Source: Cercis canadensis (lineage: Eukaryota; Streptophyta; Magnoliopsida; Fabales; Fabaceae). From it: DNA of 64,000 nucleotides. Position numbers and translations under genes: made by a program. Within the stretch, counting starts at the first letter, position 1, and the number at the start of each line of letters is the position of its first letter. This document shows, in pieces, positions 1 through 11,105 of the stretch. Under the pieces are notes generated by a model. The model had not been told where the DNA came from. It was given only the letters and a program-made list of their open reading frames with translations, and did no database searches. The stretch lies in assembly GCA_003255065.1 (NCBI GenBank), contig QAOA01000736.1, positions 261,515 through 325,514 of the forward strand. Reading direction: 5' to 3'.

Positions 1-364
1 AAGGACTAAACCTGTAAACAATTATTACAATTCAAATATTTTTTTTGTTTTTATAAGAACAGTTTTCATAAAGAAAATGTTTGGCATCTTAAATTGCTTT
101 TGAATATTTGCATGTCGCAAAGGTTAGAAAATGACTGAATCAAGAATATGGGATGATAACTTTTGCAATATTTGACACTAACAAAGAAATGATACGTTGC
201 CCATTCATTATGAGCCAGCAATAGCAAACCTTTATTGTACTTATATACCCCTCTCTCTCTTTCTATTTGTGATGCCCTTATATGTTATGAGCCGCTGCGC
301 GCTACACTGATGTATTCAACGAGTCTTTCCAAAAACTAACAGTAATACTGATGTTGCAGACACG

Positions 365-741
365 TCACTCACACTTCTTCAATTGTGCCTGGCTGCCTGC
401 TCCCACGGTCGTTAGCCATAGAGCCACTTTGGTTACTGACATTCCACTAGGCCCATCATTACCAGCTAAAGATGACACAAAAAGCCCTCTTGTAACTGCA
501 CCGTAAGACCCAATTGCAATGGGATCCAGATAGTATGGTGAGGACACACCATCGCCGTCGCCAATTGATAGAGAAATCACATCAACGCCGACAGTTTCGG
601 AAGTGTCGAATGCAGCAAGAATATCAGAATCGAAGCAACCTGAATTTTTCTAGCACACCTTGTATACTGCTAATCGAGCCTTGAGATCAGCAACACCCTT
701 TGCGATGCCAGAAGCATAGCCGGACATGCTTGCTTTAAAAG
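365..741 (-). pseudogene. Subtilisin-like protease (SBT1-type) fragment, unit A
   Basis: The minus strand encodes about 120 residues matching the middle of the plant subtilase catalytic domain. It runs from FKASMSGYASGIAKGV through [32 protein letters not shown] and [14 protein letters not shown] to the oxyanion-hole segment [10 protein letters not shown] and TTVGAG. Homology then stops: no catalytic Ser region, prodomain or signal peptide is present. A TAG interrupts YKVC*KNSG where the family has Trp, so this is a dead fragment. The wording resembles Arabidopsis SBT1.6-like proteases (family knowledge). The same fragment lies in the same place and orientation upstream of the second NPF gene (31278-31578), so it was present before the A/B duplication. 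Unit A keeps about 430 bp (652-1082) that unit B has lost. Unit A also changed a stretch where B keeps the family-like AVTDGVDV. Confidence 0.85.
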
Positions 742-1427
742 CGAGTTATATGAAGCTATCTATGACGACCCTGGTGCTGGCTTTTGGAAGCAACTTGATC
801 CTGGATAAGCACAGAAGAGAAGCCATGAAAAAAATTTCCCTACGGCTTAACGGCAAGATTAAGAAGAAGTGTGAATAAAAAAATAATTTCATCACGACGT
901 CAGTACTAGACAGAGTTAGAATTTCTTTATTTTGTGAAATTTGAAAATCTAAAATATTTATTTTAAAATAAAGAATCAAAATGTTTATATAACTAAAAAT
1001 TGTAATTGAGTTTATTATATATGCCTTGCCTATAATCTTATTCTGTGAAGTGGTCTTAGAGTTATATAATATAATTGCCAAACCAATATATGCCATCAAC
1101 CACAAGAAAAGCAACCCTAAAAGAATTGCACTATACCTATAAAAAAAAAAAAATTGCACTATAAATTATGTGGTAAACGACTAAAATAAAGTTTCCTCCT
1201 TCTCAGTAGAAATCATAGTTTATCATGTTTGGTTGAAATATAAAGTAGGTGTCCTATGCAAAAGAGAGTGGCAGCGGTGGCCCCATGAGAGAAAGTAGGC
1301 ATGGCTGCTTCAACCCATTACCAAAATAAGAGGGCATTTTGTCATTTTCTAGTACTTATTCAACCAAGAACAAAATCATATAAACATAATTTTTTTCGAA
1401 ATATAATTTTGTCTCTCCCACAATTAT

Positions 1428-1810
1428 TGCATATAGAGAAAGATTTTCTGGCTTCAAAACTCAAATTTTAGAGAGTCAAAACAGCAAATCCTCCCCTACA
1501 TAAGAGGCCCTAAGCAGGGGTTGTGTGTGCAAAAGCCATATCTGGCTCCAATCTCTTTGCTTGGAATATTTGAGCTAGGGAGGTCATAGGCTTGAGCCCT
1601 TTACAAAATTAGAGGGCATTTTCTTTTTACTTATTTTCTAGTTACCCCTGCACACTTGTCCAAAAAGATTTTCTCTCCCCCACAATTATTGCATAGAGAG
1701 AGAGAGATCCTCCTCCTTTATATTAGAGGTCCCACGGCAAATGTCATCTATGCAATAACCATATCTCTTTAATAGGAACCTCTGAGCTAGGAGGGCTAAG
1801 TTTCTACTTT
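1428..1810 (+). repeat. Partial tandem duplication of the NPF promoter/leader
   Basis: Two related segments sit head to tail before the copy-1 start codon, roughly 1428-1590 and 1672-1800. Both contain the landmarks ACAATTATTGCATA, a CCTCC-TATA-like-AAGAGG block, GCAAAAGCC or GCAATAACC, ATATCT, and TTTGAGCTAGGG or TCTGAGCTAGGA. Unit B has the same doubled arrangement (about 33120-33530). Copy 3 has only one version (about 47915-48150), so the doubling is probably derived in the A/B ancestor. Confidence 0.65.
1717..1726 (+). promoter_or_regulatory. Degenerate TATA box of NPF copy 1
   Basis: The sequence is TTTATATTAG followed by AGG, about 110 bp before the ATG at 1836. The aligned position in copy 2 reads CTATATAAG (33437-33445) and in copy 3 CTATATAAG (48028-48036). 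Copy 1 therefore carries substitutions in the core box. The upstream duplicate, CTACATAAGAGG at about 1496, is also imperfect. Reduced transcription is an inference. Confidence 0.55.
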
Positions 1811-1835
1811 GCAACTTCTTAGCAAGGAGAGAAAG

Positions 1836-4800
1836 ATGGAGAAGAGAATGGAAGTAGAACCTGGAGAGGTTGATGAAATGAAGTGGGTTTATGATTCTTC
1901 AGTGGACCATAAAGGCAAGGTTCCTCTCCGAGCTTCGACTGGTTCTTGGAAAGCTTCCCTCTTCATTATTGGTAAGCCATACATGCTGCTTGAATCTACT
2001 GAAGTTGCAAAATTGGTTAAGAAAAATTCTGGAAAACCCATGTTTTGAAACTTTTCAAATATTCCTATCTTCCCAAAAGTCAGTTGAAACTATATGGACC
2101 CATGCCGTGATAGAAATATATGCTCACTATCTGTTTTCGTTAAATTCCAGTTACAACTTGCTTTTGTTGATTTTATTCTTTTTCTCCTTTTATTTTCCAG
2201 TCAACAATCATAGCCCCAAATGAAAATCCTATTAGTTGAGCACTCGTTATTTTATGATTAAAGTATTAGGTTTAAATGTCATTGAAACCTAGTGTGATGA
2301 GATTTTAGAAGAGTATAGGCAATAGATTATTCCTTGTTTTACAACCTCCGTAAGATTAAAAAAGATGTCCAATATTTTTTTTTGTTGTTCTATAGAAGAG
2401 CACTACTCTGGGAGTTTGGAGAAGGGTGAAAACCACAGAAATCACAATCTAGTTCATTTCATGCTTAAGGGCATGAGCCGTGACCAGTGACCACTCAAAC
2501 TAAAGCCCACAGTGTTGTTGTTCACAAATCATTATCTTCATAAATTTCTATAATTATACAGATAGCTTCAATTAAGTATAAATTTTAATAGAGTCACATT
2601 AATACTTATACTAGTCTATAAATAAAATAGTTGTACCATCAGTGTTGCTCGATGTTGGTAGTGATTTTTCATTCAAGATGCCCACTTAAAAAAGAAAAAA
2701 ACACTAAGCGTGAACTTAACGGCAAACATGGATGCTAGCTGGGCCACAGCAATAACATATTGTAAGTGCTGCTCATCAGTGGCCCGACCCTATCCTCTAC
2801 TAAAGAAGCGGCTAAGTTTTTTGAGAACAAGAAAATTATTGATCAGGGCCTCCAACACCTTCCACTAGTTTCTAGATTCTGCCTAATTAATGAGAATAAT
2901 ATGTACCGAACTCATGATTACCACTACTTTGCCCTTTGAATGAATTTGAATATATGGTCAATCTAGTGCGAATTTTCTGTGCGTCTTCACTAAGAAAAAC
3001 TAATACTATAACTGAAAGTTGATAGCATTTTTCTAGTTAACCCAAGATTATTCCTCTGTATCAAGAACACATAGACCTTATGATACTCATCCTACTTGCT
3101 CTTTTAGGCCAATATTGAGGAACTTCTAATGGACTTAAGGTTCATGGCCCATGCAAGTTGATTTTTTATTGGTGCTTTTAATTTTAGAGTAAATTATATA
3201 TATTCCCATGTAAGGCTTGATGACATTACAAGAACTTCTATTTCTGTAAGATTTTTACAGAACTCTTCTATTTTGAATTTAAGTATAACAGAAACTCTCT
3301 TCTTGTTTTAACTATAACCATACAAAAATCACTTCTATTTGATTAGTCTAGAGATTACCATTTATCTATATATGAAATCTTGACTCATATTTGTTATCTA
3401 TTCTAGTATTTATTCACCGTAGAGTACAAGAATCATTATATATAGAGGATTCCTCGTATTTCTCATAATTTTCACTCTGCCAGCTCTTAATGGAATTTGA
3501 ACACTAGCTTCTTCGATTCCTTTCCTTGTGATTTTATTCCAAGATTATGTTGTTTAATTGGGCAGCAATTGAGTTCAGCGAGAGGATGAGTTACTTTGGA
3601 ATAGCTACAAGCTTGGTTCTTTACCTCACCAAGGTAATGCATCAAGACCTAAAGACAGCAGCAAGAAACGTGAACTACTGGGCTGGTGTCACCACGTTGA
3701 TGCCACTCTTTGGAGGGTTCTTGGCTGATGCCTACTTGGGCAGATACTCCACAGTATTTGCATCATGCATAGTTTATCTTATGGTAATTAACCTCATCTA
3801 ATGTTAAATTTCAATTCATTAACACAATTTACCTGTTGTATATTAATTTTCAATTTCATAGATTTTAACTAAAAAATTATATTCTTGTGATAAAAACAGG
3901 GTTTGGTTCTTCTTACCTGTTCCTGGTTCTTGCCAGAGTTAAGGCCATGTGACACTAGCATGTGCACTGAACCAAGGAAGGTTCATGAATTGGTTTTCTT
4001 CCTTGCCATTTACTTAATATCAATAGGAACTGGAGGGCATAAACCTTCTTTGGAGAGCTTTGGAGCTGACCAATTTGACGATGATCATGCCGAAGAGAGA
4101 AGACAGAAGATGTCCTTCTTCAACTGGTGGAACTGTGGCGTCTGCAGTGGAGTCATTATAGGAGTGACACTGATAGTTTATGTGCAGGACTATGTTAACT
4201 GGGGAGTTGCTGATATTATTCTTACAGGGGTCATGGCTTTCTCATTGCTCATCTTCATAATAGGAAGGCCATTTTATCGTTACAGGTCACCTTCAGGGAG
4301 CCCCTTGACTCCAATGTTGCAAGTTCTCGTTGCTGCCATATCCAAAAGAAAGCTTCCCTATCCTTCCAATCCTGCTGCTCAATTGTATGAAGTTCCAAAG
4401 TCCCAGATCACCCATGGAAGGCCTTTGTGCCGCACTGAGAAACTTAAGTAAGTAGCGAATTCACTTAGATTTAATGAGAAAAAGTTGAAAGGCTTAAGTA
4501 CAGCTTTTGTCCCTAATTTTTAAAAACTTTCCATTTAGTCCCTTTCATTTCGATTTCAAAAATTTTGTCCCTATAACTGTAATCCCTCACCCTGACGATA
4601 GGTGTAACCCTTAATACAATGTGCTGATCACTTTCAAGAGTTTGATAATGTGGCACTGGCATATGATAATGTGGCAATGACATGGTTGTGAGGTGGCATG
4701 TTAACATGTTTACACATCATCACTTGCAAATGGCTTATAATCATATTCTTGTGATGTTAAATTGACGAATTAAATTGTTCTAATTTAAAAACTATAAGGG

Positions 4801-5805
4801 TAAAAAATTTATTGAAATTAAAGCTTGAGATACTAAATGGACTAAAATATTATTTAAGCAAAGTTGAAATTATTCCTCTTTGTTTTGACATAACAAAGAT
4901 TTATTAATTCTTATGATTTATTGTGTTTCAGATTTCTCGATAAGGCGGCAATTCTTGTTGGGGATGAAAATTTAGCTGAGAAGCAGAGTCCATGGAAACT
5001 TGCAACTGTAACAAAGGTTGAAGAAATGAAGCTTATAATCAACATGATCCCCATTTGGGTATTTACTTTACCATTTGGGATTTGTATGGCACAAACATCC
5101 ACATTCTTTATCAAACAAGGAACTACCTTGAACAGAAGAATAGGCAACGGTTTTGAAATCCCCCCTGCTTCAATTATCAGTCTTACTGCCATTGGGATGA
5201 TTGTTTCTGTGGCTATTTATGATAAGATCCTTGTTCCTTTCTTGAGAAAGTTGACTAGAAATGAGCGAGGAATCAACATCCTTCAGAGGATTGGTTTCGG
5301 AATGCTGTTCTCTGTTATCACAATGGTAGTAGCAGCCCTGGTAGAGAAAAAGAGACTTGATGTTGTTGAGAGGAATCCCTTAAAGAATTCACTTTCTATG
5401 AGTGTGTTTTGGTTGGCACCACAGTTCCTTATTATTGGTTTCGGAGATGGGTTTACTCTTGTTGGCTTGCAAGAATACTACTATGACCAAGTGCCAGACT
5501 CGATGAGAAGCTTAGGCATAGCATTTTTCCTTAGTATGATTGGGGCTGGAAATTTCATCAGTAGTATGCTGATAACAATTGTTGATCACATAACAGAAAA
5601 GAGTGGCAAGAGTTGGTTTGGTAAGAATCTTACCAATAGTAGATTGGATAGATTCTATTGGCTGCTGGCAACCATAACCACAATCAACATGTTCATATTT
5701 GTCTACTTTGCTCGTCGGTATTCTTACAAGAATGTACAGAGGATTGGAGTGGCTGATTGCTATGAAGCCAAAAGTGATGATGGTAGTGCCGGGGCAATGG
5801 TTTAA
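1836..5805 (+). CDS. NPF (NRT1/PTR family) transporter, tandem copy 1
   Basis: Proton-coupled MFS transporter of the plant NPF family. The wording is closest to NPF5 members; the substrate (nitrate, peptide, hormone or other) cannot be read from sequence. Exons are 1836-1971, 3566-3783, 3900-4447 and 4932-5805. All introns are GT-AG and phases join exactly to 591 aa. Visible signatures: the ExxER proton-coupling motif at residues 48-52 (EFSER), GGFLADAYLGRY at 95-106, and the PTR signature GTGGHKPSLESFGADQFD at 161-178. A charged central loop follows FYRYR and ends near the exon 3/4 junction. Exon 4 encodes the C-terminal six-helix half. The start is the ATG conserved in all three copies. Intron 3 contains a MITE. 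Against copies 2 and 3 this copy carries about 10 private amino-acid changes, mostly in exon 4, and a damaged TATA box. It is intact but possibly under relaxed constraint. A LINE sits about 0.8 kb downstream. Confidence 0.93.
2049..2290. other. Indel in intron 1 between NPF copies 1 and 2
   Basis: About 240 bp in copy-1 intron 1 are absent from copy 2, where the flanks join near 33780-33795. The short direct repeat GAAAC(CT) lies at both edges in copy 1 and once in copy 2. That fits a microhomology-mediated deletion in copy 2, or less likely an insertion in copy 1. It contains no recognisable element; ORFs there are chance. Confidence 0.6.
4491..4860. mobile_element. MULE-type MITE in intron 3 of NPF copy 1
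   Basis: Short element with inverted ends (GGCTTAAGTA at the left; reverse complement of TATTTAAGC at the right). It is flanked by a perfect 9-bp direct repeat, AAGTTGAAA, at 4482-4490 and 4861-4869. A 9-bp target-site duplication is the Mutator hallmark. The same insertion is in copy 2 intron 3 (35990-36372) but is not recognisable in copy 3, so it predates the A/B split. There is no coding capacity. Confidence 0.75.
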
Positions 5806-6127
5806 GCTATAATATATAGGATCATAAAGAGTCATCCTTTGATAAGGAGAAATATGTCTTGTTTTGCAAGCTATTTCATTGAATCTATACTAAATCTTGA
5901 AGATCTTAAGCTCACAATTNCGTCGGTATTCTTACAAGAATGTACAGAGGATTGGAGTGGCTGATTGCTATGAAGCCAAAAGTGATGATGGTAGTGCCGG
6001 GGCAATGGTTTAAGCTATAATATATAGGATCATAGAGAGTCATCCTTTGATAAGGAGAAGTATGTCTTGTTTTGCAAGCTATTTCATTGAATCTATACTA
6101 AATCTTGAAGATCTTAAGCTCACAATT
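5713..6127. other. Direct repeat flanking single N at 5920 (probable assembly overlap)
   Basis: 5713-5919 (end of NPF exon 4 and 3' flank) is repeated at 5921-6127 with about two mismatches, separated by one N. The paralogous unit B has this segment once (37225-37431). The pattern suggests two contig ends that overlap and were not merged. The true locus probably has one copy. Confidence 0.8.
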
Positions 6128-6652
6128 TAACCATGTTTAGGCTTACTTATTGAATCGACAATTTATATAATCTGATATTTCAATCTGCTAATGTCCTTAC
6201 ATCATAAGAACTTTCAATTCATAAGTGAATTTCATGAAATTCACTTATTATAAAAATTTATTAAACTATATAAGTGTTCAAGTCTTTTATTTGGTGTCAA
6301 CGGTTAAGTGAATATAATTAAACGTGTAAGATTAAGTCCTTCTTACATCATTGAATAATTTTTCATAGAAAGCATTTATGACCAATCAAGCATTGATTTA
6401 AACGCTCTTACCATAGATATACCCATAATTTTTTTATTAAATTTTATAATTAATTAGTATTTTGTCATATTATTTCATTTTTACGTATAATATGCTTTTA
6501 AAACATTAGTAAATATCAACTGTTTAATTGAGTACTTATAGATATCTAATTTATCTAAAATTTAGTCTGCATGATTAACGCAAGATATCGCTCATTTTTT
6601 TTTTTGGTTGTCAACGGGGCAAAGCCCAACAGAAAGCGGAAACTACCAAAGA

Positions 6653-9600
6653 CTAAACTGGGATAGTCCTGGGTATAGCAACACCCATACTGCCTACAAA
6701 AAGCAACTCCTGTAAACCATTAGGAGGATCAAAAAAATGCAAAATATTAAAACTAGCCGTGCGACCCTGGCGCGCGATGAAGTTAGCACATCTATTACAC
6801 TCCCTGTACACATGCTTGATCTCCACATCCCAATCTAACCTCTGCAAAGCTCTGACTTCTTCGACCAAGGTAAAACATGGATGATAAACATTGGAACACT
6901 GTTGCAGCAACTGCATGCAACATAAAGAATCAGTTTCAATTTGCACTCTCCGAAAACCCAACGACCAAGCCAAGCGTAACCCATACACTAACCCCCATAA
7001 TTCAGCATGGGTAATGGAACACTGACCCACCTTGCACCTGAACCCAGCTAAGAACGAACCTGAAGCATCTCTAATAAGCCCCTCACAAGCAGCAGCAAGA
7101 GACGATCCATTATAAAAAGCCATCGGTATTCAACTTCACCCATTCATTCCTAGGAAAAAGCCAAGCAAGCCGCCTAATTTCTTTTCGTCTGGCTGGCCTG
7201 TTATACTTGTAAACTGTATCCATTACTTCAAACTCCTTGACCCTTGCTAAGATATGGAAAAACATATCCCCTCTACCTTAGACTGCCCCATTATAAAAAA
7301 TATACGCGTTCCGAGTTTCCCACAAGGAGTGAACTGCCACCCCAAACACAGGAGCCCAGTTTGCGAGCCCCTTCCCTCAATCCTCTTTCAGGTTAGCAAG
7401 GATCCAATCCTGAAGCATAAACTCAAAAAAACCAACCCACTTACTTGGGTGAACCATCTGATTCCACACATTCTTCATTAGCTGACAATCTCTCAACGCA
7501 TGCAAAGTAGTTTCCAACTCGTGCCCGCACCTAGCACAGATTGGATCAGCAATAAGATGTCTGCTATACCTGCGAAAATTTGTAAGAATGCTATCGTGCC
7601 CCACAAGCCACAAAAAAGATCTGATGCGCTGAGGGCCATCCCAATTCCAAATTGTCTTAAACACGTCTTGCCTATTTCCGTCCGAGTGATCGACCAAACT
7701 AGAATAAGCAGATCTCAAGGAAAAATTCCCATCATTAGACAACCTCCAAGCAAGTTGATCTTCACCTCCATTAGCAGTGGGAGGTTTGATCCCTGCTATG
7801 CGATCATAGATCGCTCTAAGAAGCACACCTTCCAACAACTGCTAGTCCCAACCACCGGACATGGACACAAACTAAGCCACACTGGCATCCAGAAGCTCTT
7901 CCTCAATCTCCCCTGTGATGAAAGTATGCAAGGAATGAAAACCCAGCACCCAGTGGTCTTTCCAAAAAGACACTCCTTGCCCATTACCAAGCCTCCAAAC
8001 CAGATTCTTGGACAAAGCAGGCCACGCTTTGCAAATTCCTTGCCAAGCATTAGAATTTGCAGATCTTAGTTGAACTTGAGGAACCAAATATGTTCCACAG
8101 CGATACTTCCCTCTCAAAACCTTCACCCAAAGGTCATCCCGTTTATTAACTAAACCCTAACCCAGCTTCATCATGAAAGCTAAGTTAATTTGTCTGGTAT
8201 GCCTTAGACCCAGGCCCCCTTGAGATTTAGGACGACAAGTCTTCTCCCAATTCACCAAATGCAACTTTCGATGTTCAATATTAGAACCCCACAAAAAATT
8301 CCTAGTATGCCTATCCAAGTCATCACAAACACCCAGAGGAAGAGAGGTGGTTTGCATGGCATAGTTAGGCATGGCTGAGAGCACTGACTGATAGAGAGTG
8401 AGCCTTCCTGCTAGAGAAAGAGTATTGGCTTTCCAACTACTAAGTCGTTGCATAACTTTCTCGGTGATATAGTTGAGGAAGGATCTAGAGCTTCGCTTGT
8501 GCATTAACGGAACTCCAAGGTACTTTACCAGATCACAGGTCACACCTAGCCCCAAAGAGTTAGCTAACTCTTGATGGCAAGTGTGGCTAACATTGGAGGA
8601 GAAACACACCTTAGACTTCTTAATACTGACCCGCTGACTTGAGCTGTCACAAAACAGCTTAAGACATCTATTCATGATATCAACTTGATCCAAGGACGCC
8701 TCACCAAAAAGAAAAAGATCGACGGCAAACATCAAATGAGAAAGCGGAGGTCCATTTTTGGAAAGAACAACTGGCTTCTAAAAACCACTATTAGTAGCAG
8801 AATTGATTAGGTAGGATAAACGTTCCACACACAATACGAACAAATACGGGGACAAAGGATCCCCTTGGCGAATTCCTCGAGAAGGAGTAAAATCCTCAAT
8901 TTTAGAACCATTCCAAACCACATTTAAAGAAGACGAAGAAATGCAGTACCAAACCAGAGAAATGAGCTCCTCCCCAAGCCTTATGTCAACCAAGGTTTCT
9001 CTAATAAAATCTCATTTCAACCTGTCATAAGCCTTCTCTAGATCGATTTTAATAGCCATATACCCTTTCCTCCCTTTTTTCCGCCTCATACTATGAACTA
9101 CCTCTTGTGCAATAACAATATTATCCGATCCCTGTCGCCCAGGAATGAAACTACACTGAGTTGGGGCAACAATGTACTGCATGACTCGCCGTAAACAAGT
9201 AGCAATAATTTTAGTAATCACTTTATACGCCACATTACATAAGCTTATGGGCCTAAATTGCGAAATAGACTCTGGAGCGTCAACTTTAGGAATAAGAGTG
9301 ATCAAAGTACTATTGATGTCCCTAATTTTCACAGGATTATCAAAAACATGCTGAATTAGAGAAACCAAAGAAGAACCAATAACCTCTCATTGACTCTGAA
9401 AAAATAAGGCATGTAAGCCATCAGGACCTGGTGCTTTCAGCCCTCCCATACTAAAGAGTGACGCTCGAATATCCTCTACAGAAAATTTATCATGCAGAAC
9501 AAACATATCTCTATCTGTGATCTTAGGAAAACACCCTGAAATGGGAAAAGGAATAAAAATACCATCATCTCGGTATAACTCTTTGAAAAAAGTAGCAGCC

Positions 9601-10833
9601 ATAGAACACAGACCACCTTCATCATAAATCCAGTCCCCATCACTATCCTTCAAAGCAACTATTTTGTTGCGACGCCGTCTTATAATAGTTGTACCATGTA
9701 AGTATTTGGTATTTTTATCCCCAAACTGGATCCAATTACATCTAGATTTCTAAGCCCAGAGAAGTTCCTCCTTTTTTAGGACCATATCCAACTCTTTCCA
9801 TAACTTATCCTGGAGATCTTCAAGGAACACATTCTGACTTATGCACAGCTTATTCTGAATACCCATTAATTTGCTATACAATTGCTGCTTCTTCCGCTTA
9901 ATATGACCAAAGACATCCCAATTCCAGACGGTGGCCTTCACAGAAAAATTATCCACATTCTACACCCAATATGTATCACTGTTCCAAGAACGGGAGACCA
10001 AACCAGAAAAATCATCATGCAGAAGCCAAGATGCCAAGAATTTAAAAGGTTTTTTACCTCGATTGATCGGAGTGCAGTTATCAAAACGGAGCCACAAAGG
10101 AGAGTGGTCTGATTTAAAATGCGGGAGGTGAATAACAGCAACTTCTTTGAAACGAGAGCGCCACTCCATGTTATGCACCACCCTGTCAAGTCTTTCATGA
10201 ACACCCCCTTCTGCCAGGTAAATCAATGACCATGAAAATTACCATCCAATAAATCACAATCTTGGAGACACGCACGGAACTCCTTACAACTACTAAACCG
10301 AGCTGCCACCCTCCTTGTTTCTCCAAAGGATGAAGAAGAAAATTGAAGTCCCCTGCAACACACCAAGGACCCACAATACCTGAGTTCAAAGATCTCAATT
10401 CACGCTAAAGCCCCACACGAAGACTTAGAGTGGGGCTGCCATACACTACTGTAAACAGCCAGGGATCCCCAAGGTTAAAACTCACCCGCATATGAACAAA
10501 TTGAGAATGAGATTTGAGAACAGTAACTTGCCAAGTAGCTGAATCCCACAAGCACCAAATCCTTCTGGAACGACCCTATGTTTCAACACGAAAAGACGAG
10601 TCGAACCCAGAGCTACGAATGAAAGCATCTGCTCTTCGACCATTTATATGGGTCTCCAATAACGCAATAAAGGAAAGCTGAAAACGAACACAAAGATCCT
10701 TCACCAAGTTCTGAAACCCCCTGCTACCTGCCCCACGACAATTCCAAACTAACAGATTTTGGTGTATATTCATGGATAACCAAGGATGAGAGAACCCAAG
10801 CGTAGAAACCTGCAAGAAAACCTCAGAGATCAC
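6653..10833 (-). pseudogene. LINE ORF2: endonuclease, reverse transcriptase, RNase H (broken)
   Basis: Endonuclease motifs run from about 10760 to 10080: LLVWNCRGAGS, LLETHING, GDFNFLL and SDHSPL. The frame changes between the last two. Reverse transcriptase motifs run from 9650 to 8150: APGPDGLHALFF, TLITLIPKVDAPES, FRPISLCNVAYKVI, KIDLEKAYDRL, RGIRQGDPLSPYLF, and FAVDLFLF where the family has FADD. A zf-RVT region (CARCGHELETTLHALRDC) lies near 7500 and RNase H (ITHAELWGLVYGL, ETDS) at 7123-6653. In-frame stops lie at 9750-9752, 9387-9389, 9012-9014, 8778-8780, 8157-8159 and 7872-7874. Several replace an expected Trp. Frames change again before the RNase H part. The protein would not be made. 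Confidence 0.93.
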
Positions 10834-11105
10834 CTCTAACAGGAGGGGACGATGCTCCTACTGCATCCATTCACCCCAAGTCGGAGAGAACAACTCTGTT
10901 AACTGGGAGTAATAACTCATACGATGAAGAAAATCCACTAACCCTTGCTGTAAGTGGGTCCGGAGGTTTTGGATTCGCTACTTCTCTAACCCGGCTCTCA
11001 CCTGCACGACGCTAACGGAACATCACAAAACGGAAGCTGGATGGCGCAGTGGTACTCCCTTATAACATCTTCCTTCGAATGAGAAGTAAAGGATTTGAGC
11101 ACAGC

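Noticed and set aside
746..1159. 137-codon minus ORF next to the subtilase fragment
   Set aside because: AT-rich, rich in Phe/Ile/Leu, absent from units B and C; chance reading frame.
4911..5835. Minus-strand ORFs across NPF exon 4 (and their counterparts at 36423-37347 and 51382-51696)
   Set aside because: They are antisense shadows of a coding exon with no own motifs.
5921..6127. Second partial copy of NPF exon 4 as a gene fragment or functional exon
   Set aside because: It is joined by a single N to its own duplicate and absent in the paralogous unit; an assembly overlap is more likely.
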